Assembly: GCA_005879255.1 (NCBI GenBank)
Contig: VBKY01000158.1
Span: 1-20,788 of the forward strand
DNA from: Deltaproteobacteria bacterium
GTDB lineage: Bacteria > Desulfobacterota_B > Binatia > UBA9968
Reading direction: 5' to 3'
DNA: 20,788 nt
In this document: positions 16,179 through 20,788 of the stretch, in pieces
Numbering within the stretch: position 1 is the stretch's first letter
Layout: each line of letters opens with the position of its first letter
Translations under genes and position numbers: made by a program
The notes under the pieces: model-generated
What the model saw: only the letters and a program-made list of their open reading frames with translations
Database searches by the model: none
What the model was told of the DNA's origin: nothing

Positions 16179-17662
16179 GGATTTTGGAGACCATCCGGGC
16201 CGGCTTTTGCGGCGGTGCCTTTTGGCATCGTCAAGACCACGGTGCGATTGGTTTCCTTGAGATAGGCTCGGGCGACCCGCTGCAGGTCCGCGCGCGTGAC
16301 GCGCTCGTAATCGCGCCACATGGAATTGATTAGCGCAGGATCGTTGTAATACACCGCAAAATGACCCAGCGAGTTCGCCCGAGAGCGGCTGCTATAGAGG
16401 CGCTGAGCGCGCTGGCGGCGCAGCTGCATCTGAACTTTCTGAAGTTCCCAATCCGCGACTGGCTGATTTTGTAGCCGGGCAATTTCTTCGTACAGCAATT
16501 TTTCCAGCTCGCCGAGATCGCTATTCGGCCGTGCCATAATGCTGAACCAAAAAAGCGCCGGACCGCGCTGCTCACTGGCGTCGGCGTCGGCACTCAGCGC
16601 CAGTTCTTTCTCTTTGACAAGTTTTTGATAGAGCCGCGACGACACGCCGTTCGACAACACGTGACCGAGAATGTCGAGCGCATACCAGTCGGGAGTATTT
16701 CCCGGCGGAATTTTGTAGACCATGTCCAAGCGCGGCGTCTGCGCGAAGCCGTCTTCAATGACCTTGCGCCGCTCACCTTTTTGTTCCGGCTCGCTCATGT
16801 CCGGCACAGCCGGCGGCGTTTGCGATGGAATCGTTTCGAAATGTTTTTTTATCAATCCGAGCGCGACATCGGTCTTAAAGTCTCCGACCATCGAAAGGAC
16901 GGCGTTGTTCGGCGCATAGTAGGTTCGAAAAAAGGCCTCTGCCTCTTGCACGGTGGCGGCGTTCAAATCTTCCATCGAACCGATCGTCGAGTGTTTGTAG
17001 GGAAAGTTATCGTAGGCCAAGCCGATGACCGCTTCATAGGTTTTTCCGTAGGGACGGTTGTCGTAGCTCTGGCGGCGCTCTTCCTGGACGGTCAGACGTT
17101 GATTGTCGAAATTGGCTTGCGTAATCGCCGGCGCCCGCATACGGTCGGCCTCGAGAAAAATTCCGAGCTCCAGCTGATTAGCCGGCAGAGTCTCGAAATA
17201 ATTAGTGCGGTCGATATTGGTCGTGCCGTTGGCGCTGCCGCCGTTATTTTGGACCAAGATAAAATGCTCACCTTTGCCGACGTTCTCTGAGCCCTGAAAC
17301 AACATATGCTCGAAGAGATGGGCAAAACCGGTACGCCCCGGCCGCTCATCGCGCGAGCCGACGTTATAGGTGACGCAAATAGAATAAGTAGGCGCGCGGT
17401 GGTCTTCGGCGAGCAGCACGCGCAGACCGTTCTTGAGTTTGAATTCTTTGAAATCGATGTCGAAGGTCTTCTCTGGCTGCGGCCATTTTTCCGCTTCGTT
17501 CGTCTTTGCCGTTGGGCCGGATTTTGCCGTCGGGTTCCGCGGCTCGGCGGTCTTCGGTGAGGCCGCTTGCATCTCGACTGCGGCTGCGACGATGAACGCG
17601 GCGAATCCTGCGGCCAGCAGACCGACCCGCCGGCTCTGTGAAAATTTGACCGGTAAAAACAT
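16175..17662 (-). CDS. M16 (insulinase-like) zinc peptidase, catalytic subunit, exported
   Basis: A 495-residue protein with a signal peptide (positive SRR, hydrophobic 13-30, cleavage probably after MQA or AAS near 33-35), a Pro/Lys/Thr-rich linker (36-62) and an M16 domain starting FKLKNGLRVLLAEDHRAP. The inverted zinc motif HLFEH is at 115-119 in GFAHLFEHMLFQGSENVG, and the distal Glu ligand is Glu194 or Glu195 in TVQEERRQ. The C-terminal lobe has SNGVSSRLYQKLVKEKEL, the usual M16 pattern. So it should be an active periplasmic peptidase working with the coupled non-catalytic subunit. The ATG at 17662 has only a weak GGGAA upstream. Its promoter must lie in the spacer shared with the divergent hydrolase gene, where a 14-bp palindrome is found. 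Confidence 0.93.
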   Translation of the reverse strand: MFLPVKFSQSRRVGLLAAGFAAFIVAAAVEMQAASPKTAEPRNPTAKSGPTAKTNEAEKWPQPEKTFDIDFKEFKLKNGLRVLLAEDHRAPTYSICVTYNVGSRDERPGRTGFAHLFEHMLFQGSENVGKGEHFILVQNNGGSANGTTNIDRTNYFETLPANQLELGIFLEADRMRAPAITQANFDNQRLTVQEERRQSYDNRPYGKTYEAVIGLAYDNFPYKHSTIGSMEDLNAATVQEAEAFFRTYYAPNNAVLSMVGDFKTDVALGLIKKHFETIPSQTPPAVPDMSEPEQKGERRKVIEDGFAQTPRLDMVYKIPPGNTPDWYALDILGHVLSNGVSSRLYQKLVKEKELALSADADASEQRGPALFWFSIMARPNSDLGELEKLLYEEIARLQNQPVADWELQKVQMQLRRQRAQRLYSSRSRANSLGHFAVYYNDPALINSMWRDYERVTRADLQRVARAYLKETNRTVVLTMPKGTAAKAGPDGLQNP

Positions 17663-17716
17663 TCAGAGATTCCCGTTAGCTCGGCTTAGACATGCTCTTA
17701 CGTTATTTGTAGCATC

Positions 17717-17730
17717 ATTGGCGCGCCAAT
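17717..17730. promoter_or_regulatory. 14-bp perfect palindrome in a divergent promoter region
   Basis: ATTGGCGCGCCAAT is its own reverse complement. It lies 55 nt upstream of the M16 start codon and about 145 nt upstream of the hydrolase start. On the minus strand it falls between a possible TTGATT and TACAAA pair (spacing 16), a position suiting a repressor. No regulator gene is adjacent. The remainder of the spacer 17663-17875 shows only the plus-strand promoter candidate. Confidence 0.4.
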
Positions 17731-17808
17731 CAAATTATCCCGCTGAGCCCGAGCGAGAAATTCGCTAACTCATTGTCGTTTTCCCGCCGCGAGCCGGCTG
17801 CTTTACCG

Positions 17809-17837
17809 TTGACAGCTTTGAGTCAAGGGAATATGGG
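17809..17837 (+). promoter_or_regulatory. Candidate sigma70-type promoter for the hydrolase-binding protein unit
   Basis: A perfect TTGACA (17809-17814) is followed after 17 nt by TATGGG (17832-17837; 3 of 6 matches). It is about 40 nt before the ATG at 17876. The -10 box is poor, so strength or identity is uncertain. Confidence 0.35.
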
Positions 17838-17875
17838 AGAGGTCAATTCACATCCTCGCAAATCGGAGGTTGTCT

Positions 17876-18616
17876 ATGAAAAATTCTTGGGAAACCGTCA
17901 CAGTCGATAATAGCCCGATGCGGCTTTATTTGAGCCAACCTGACGGTCCGGGCCCATTCCCCGCCATGGTCGTAATTCAGAATCAGGATGGTGTCGGCGC
18001 CTTCACACAGGAAATGACTAGACGCGTTGCCCAAGCCGGCTATGTGGGCATCGCTCCCGAACTGTACCACCGGGAAGGAGAGCCCAAGACTCCCGACCAG
18101 GTCGCCGATATCAAGCGCACTCGAAACGACACTCACGTGATCAATGACATCAACGCCGCGGTAAAATTCTTGCGCGGCTGCGCGACTGCCGACACTTCCA
18201 GATTAGGCATCATCGGTTTTTGCATGGGCGGCCGCATCGCGTTTCTTATGGCCGCTGCCGACCCATCGTTCAAGGCCGCGGTCGACTTTTACGGTGGCGG
18301 CGTCTACTCAAAATGGGGCGATCGGCCCGCGCCGTCGGAACTAGCGGCGAATGTTTCGTGCCCGATCCAGGGCCACTTCGGTGAACTCGATAAAAACCCG
18401 CCACCGGATGAGATGCGTAAACTCGACGCAGATCTGACTCGGTTAGGCAAACAGCATGAGTTCTTTTTCTATGCCGGGGCGCCGCACGGCTTCAACAGAA
18501 ATGGTTGGGACGGTTACAGGCCAGAGGCAGACACCACATCATGGGCGCGAACCGTAGAATTTCTCTCCAAGCACCTCAAAACCGTCATGGCAGAGAAAGC
18601 GGCGGCTGCAAGCTAA
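17876..18616 (+). CDS. Dienelactone hydrolase family protein
   Basis: A 246-residue alpha/beta hydrolase of the DLH family (PF01738), which opens lactones such as dienelactone in chloroaromatic and protoanemonin-type pathways; many members have other substrates. The triad is visible: Cys116 in GFCMGGR, Asp172 in GELDK and His204 in APHGF, matching Cys123/Asp171/His202 of the Pseudomonas enzyme. Glu36 of that enzyme, which activates the Cys, is replaced by Asn36 (IQNQDGVGAF). The ATG at 17876 has GGAGG (17865-17869) 6 nt upstream; a TTG two codons earlier is unlikely because it would sit directly on the Shine-Dalgarno. No signal peptide, so cytoplasmic. The next gene starts 10 nt later, so the two share a transcript. 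Confidence 0.9.
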   Translation: MKNSWETVTVDNSPMRLYLSQPDGPGPFPAMVVIQNQDGVGAFTQEMTRRVAQAGYVGIAPELYHREGEPKTPDQVADIKRTRNDTHVINDINAAVKFLRGCATADTSRLGIIGFCMGGRIAFLMAAADPSFKAAVDFYGGGVYSKWGDRPAPSELAANVSCPIQGHFGELDKNPPPDEMRKLDADLTRLGKQHEFFFYAGAPHGFNRNGWDGYRPEADTTSWARTVEFLSKHLKTVMAEKAAAAS

Positions 18617-18626
18617 AGCAGACGGG

Positions 18627-19607
18627 TTGAATGAATTGAGGAATCGATTCGTCATATTCGTCTTATTGGTCCTGATTGTCGTCGGTCAGGCCGGCGCGAT
18701 CGCCAGCGCCGAACCGAAAGTTCTCAATATCGGCTGGACCGGTGGCACCGCCTGGACCGCATTGCCGGACAAAATCGCGTCTGAAAGAGGCTTCTTTGAA
18801 AAGGAAGGACTAAAGGTTCGCTACATTCAATTCCAGGGCACCAACCTGATGCTCAGCGCGCTGCTCGCGAATGAGCTCGATTACGTCACCATTCTTCCAT
18901 TTATCGCCGGTGCCGCCACGCGCGGCCTCCCGGTAAAGATTGTCGGCACGACCGCAAAGTCGAGCGGTTATGCAATCATTTCACGACCCGAAATCGACAG
19001 TGTCAAAGCGCTCAAAGGTAAAAGGATTGCCATCAACACCTTCGGCAGCTCCGCTGATTTTGCAATTTACCAACTGCTTAGCCGCAATGGTCTAGACCCG
19101 AACAAAGACGTCACCTTGCAAGCCCTCGCGGGCAGCCCGGACGCCCGCTTCGCCGCGCTCGTCGGCGGCTCTGTCGACGCGACGGTGGTCAATAGCCCGT
19201 TCGAGTCTCGAGCTGAACAAAAGGGATTCAAGACACTCTTGTCGGTGAAAGAAATGGCAGAGTTCGTAAAAATACCTATCGCTGGCCTAAGCACGACGCA
19301 GAAAAAGATCGACAAGGAACCGGATGAAATCACTCGGGTGCTGCGCGGCCAACGCGCGGCAATCCTGTTTCTGCAGAGCCAGCGGGAGATCGGCGTCGGG
19401 CTGCTTGAAAAATTGCTCAAGCTCGACCGCCCCGCCGCGGAAAAATTTTATTCGCTTTACCGTGACCAATATAATCCCGACCTGACCGTGCCGGACTCCG
19501 TGGTCGAGGAATGGATCGCCGTCGGCACTTTTCGCGCGAAAGAAAAAATTACCGTTAAACCGCACGTCGTTTACGACTGGACATTTGCCGAACGAGCCAA
19601 ACGGTAA
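18627..19607 (+). CDS. ABC transporter substrate-binding protein, NMT1/SsuA/TauA-like
   Basis: A 326-residue exported binding protein from a TTG start (18627), 10 nt after the hydrolase gene. The N-terminus RNRFVIFVLLVLIVVGQAGA is a clear signal peptide, likely cut at ASA-E near residue 29. The mature part follows the NMT1/THI5-like fold: IGWTGGTAWTALPDKIASE, FFEKEGLKVRYIQF, NELDYVTILPF, LKGKRIAINTFGSSADF, GGSVDATVVNSPF. This family binds sulfonates, taurine, nitrate, pyrimidines or aromatic acids. No matching permease or ATPase is in the window; solo binding proteins of this kind are common in environmental catabolic gene clusters. TTG is preferred because no in-frame ATG lies before the signal peptide, but the ribosome binding site is poor, so the exact start is uncertain. 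Confidence 0.9.
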   Translation: MNELRNRFVIFVLLVLIVVGQAGAIASAEPKVLNIGWTGGTAWTALPDKIASERGFFEKEGLKVRYIQFQGTNLMLSALLANELDYVTILPFIAGAATRGLPVKIVGTTAKSSGYAIISRPEIDSVKALKGKRIAINTFGSSADFAIYQLLSRNGLDPNKDVTLQALAGSPDARFAALVGGSVDATVVNSPFESRAEQKGFKTLLSVKEMAEFVKIPIAGLSTTQKKIDKEPDEITRVLRGQRAAILFLQSQREIGVGLLEKLLKLDRPAAEKFYSLYRDQYNPDLTVPDSVVEEWIAVGTFRAKEKITVKPHVVYDWTFAERAKR

Positions 19608-19633
19608 GTATTTTGCGTCATGGCTTTGGCAAT

Positions 19634-19659
19634 GGTCGGAGGTCATTGACCGCCGGTCC
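19634..19659. repeat. Imperfect GGTC/GACC inverted repeat in spacer
   Basis: GGTCGGAGGTCA (19634-19645) is nearly complementary to TGACCGCCGGTCC (19647-19659), with a perfect core GGTCA-T-TGACC (19641-19651). It lies 26 nt after the binding-protein stop and 31 nt before the molybdoenzyme start. It lacks a T-run, so an operator or mRNA-processing hairpin is as likely as a terminator. Confidence 0.35.
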
Positions 19660-19690
19660 ACATGATCAGACGGTCTCGCTGGGGGCTTCG

Positions 19691-20788
19691 ATGAAGATTG
19701 AAATCAGTCGTCGACAATTCCTCAAGGCCACGGGAGCGCTAGTCGTCGCCTTCGGCTGGCCAATCGATGTAAAATCTCAGCCCGCTTCAGCAGCATTGCG
19801 TACCTCCGGCGGTCCCCTTCCGCCCAATCAGCTCGATTCATGGTTGATCATTCAGAAGGACGGAATGATTACCGTGATGACCGGTAAGGTCGAGCTTGGC
19901 ACCGGTGTATCAACCTCGTTGCGGCAAATCGTCGCCGATGAACTCGACTACCCTTTCGAGAAAATCATCTGGATCCAGGGCGACACTGCCAATACCGTCG
20001 ACCAGGCGCCAACGTTCGGCAGTCAGACGATCAAACGGGGCGGGAGCCAGTTGCGCCAAGCAGCGGCTGAAGCGAAGGCGACGCTCTTGTCACTAGCGGC
20101 GAACCGGTTAGGTGTGCCGGTCGAGGCGCTCACGATCGAGCAAGGCGTCATAAGCGCGAACGGCAACGCCAAGAACAAGGTGACCTATGTCGAGTTGCTT
20201 GGCGGACTCTCCTTCAACCGCGAAATAAGCGGCAAAATTAAACCGAAGAGCCCGAGCGACTACAAATTGGTCGGCAAGCCGGTGCCGCGCGTCGACATTC
20301 CAACCAAAGTCAGCGGAGAACATATCTACCTACAAAATTTGCGCGTGCCGGGAATGGTTCACGGCCGGGTGATCCGGCCGTCGTCCGTCGGCGCCAAGCT
20401 GATAAACGTTGACGAATCTTCGATCAAAGAAATTCCCGGGCTAGTAAAGATCGTCGCCAAGGGAAATTTTGTCGGAGTGGTATGCGAGCGCGAAGAGCAA
20501 GCGATCCGCGCCGCACGCGAGCTCAAAGTCAATTGGCAGGAAGCCCGCACTCTGCCGCCCATGAATGAGCTTTCTGATACGCTGCGAAAAATTCCCAGCG
20601 ACGACAGGGCGCCGGCAAATACCGGAGACGTTGACGGTGCCTTCGGCGGAGCAGCCAAGACATTCAAATCAACGTACCAGTGGCCGTACCAGTTGCATGC
20701 GTCCATGGGGCCTTCCTGCGCTGTCGCCGACGTGAAAAATAATGAAGCAACGATTTGGTCGGCGACCCAAGGAGCTCATCAGCTACGC
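19691..20788 (+). CDS. Molybdopterin-binding large subunit of a xanthine dehydrogenase/isoquinoline 1-oxidoreductase-type hydroxylase, 3' end outside window
   Basis: The frame is open for 366 codons from ATG 19691 to the right edge. I translated it by hand. It begins with a twin-arginine signal SRRQFLKATGALVVAFG (6-22), so the folded cofactor-loaded enzyme is exported. Then come GMITVMTGKVELGTGVSTSL, ADELDYPFEKI, PTFGSQTIKRGGSQLR and LVGKPVPRVDIPTKVSG, the standard N-terminal course of IorB-like aldehyde/N-heterocycle hydroxylases, with TQGAHQLR at the very end. Such enzymes hydroxylate aldehydes or N-heterocycles with water, passing electrons through a 2Fe-2S subunit. That small subunit is not upstream, so it should be downstream or absent. 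The ribosome binding site is weak (GGGGG-like). Substrate unknown; family confident. Confidence 0.9.
   Translation, partial: MKIEISRRQFLKATGALVVAFGWPIDVKSQPASAALRTSGGPLPPNQLDSWLIIQKDGMITVMTGKVELGTGVSTSLRQIVADELDYPFEKIIWIQGDTANTVDQAPTFGSQTIKRGGSQLRQAAAEAKATLLSLAANRLGVPVEALTIEQGVISANGNAKNKVTYVELLGGLSFNREISGKIKPKSPSDYKLVGKPVPRVDIPTKVSGEHIYLQNLRVPGMVHGRVIRPSSVGAKLINVDESSIKEIPGLVKIVAKGNFVGVVCEREEQAIRAARELKVNWQEARTLPPMNELSDTLRKIPSDDRAPANTGDVDGAFGGAAKTFKSTYQWPYQLHASMGPSCAVADVKNNEATIWSATQGAHQLR

Noticed and set aside
16179..16319. Longer start of the degenerate M16 gene
   Set aside because: The extension only reads the out-of-frame end of the coupled upstream gene; the ATGA overlap and signal peptide mark 16178.
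16625..17290. 221-codon plus-strand frame
   Set aside because: It is the opposite-strand shadow of the M16 gene, without a recognisable domain or start signal.
1..20788. CRISPR array, tRNA/rRNA, transposase, phage or toxin-antitoxin genes
   Set aside because: Reading both strands showed no regularly spaced repeats, cloverleaf or recognisable mobile or defence proteins.

Overview
The window looks like a chromosomal piece from an uncultured, GC-moderate (by eye about 55-58 % G+C) soil or sediment bacterium. The mix of catabolic genes (NMT1-type binding protein, CaiB/BaiF CoA transferases, an Abhydrolase_10 protein, amidohydrolase-2, isoquinoline-oxidoreductase-like molybdoenzyme) resembles that seen in environmental Binatota / former Deltaproteobacteria, Tectomicrobia or Rokubacteria genomes. 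That placement is inference from gene content only. No rRNA, tRNA, CRISPR, insertion sequence or phage gene was seen.

Layout. (1) 1-1620 (-): Abhydrolase_10-type hydrolase running off the left edge. Diverging from it, 1812-4573 (+): a two-cupin protein and EutA, the ethanolamine ammonia-lyase reactivating factor, with no eutBC nearby. (2) 4574-4795: a gene-free spacer between convergent genes, packed with palindromes. (3) 4796-6541 (-): fumarate-reductase-type FAD oxidoreductase. (4) 6791-11925 (+): a tandem VOC (extradiol dioxygenase/glyoxalase fold) protein, a fused two-domain ABC permease, an amidohydrolase and an enoyl-CoA hydratase, separated by spacers carrying hairpin repeats. (5) 12127-14516 (-): two class III CoA transferases in tandem, overlapping by 4 nt; the second appears to have part of its N-terminus in the frame upstream of its start codon, which suggests a split fusion. 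(6) 14664-17662 (-): a translationally coupled pair of exported M16 peptidases, one catalytic and one with a degenerate zinc site. (7) 17876-20788 (+): dienelactone-hydrolase-like protein, NMT1/SsuA-like periplasmic binding protein, and the start of a Tat-exported molybdopterin hydroxylase cut by the right edge.

Functionally, most genes fit uptake and breakdown of carboxylated or cyclic organic compounds: a binding protein and a permease for import, a molybdoenzyme for hydroxylation, VOC and cupin proteins as candidate ring-cleavage or metal enzymes, hydrolases acting on cleavage products, and CoA transferase plus enoyl-CoA hydratase for CoA-linked steps. No substrate can be named from sequence alone, and the frequent strand changes show at least six transcription units rather than one operon. 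The strongest items to follow up are the CoA-transferase junction, the orphan eutA with a His/Asp/Glu-rich N-terminus, the altered metal ligands of the cupin and VOC proteins, and the intergenic hairpin repeats.
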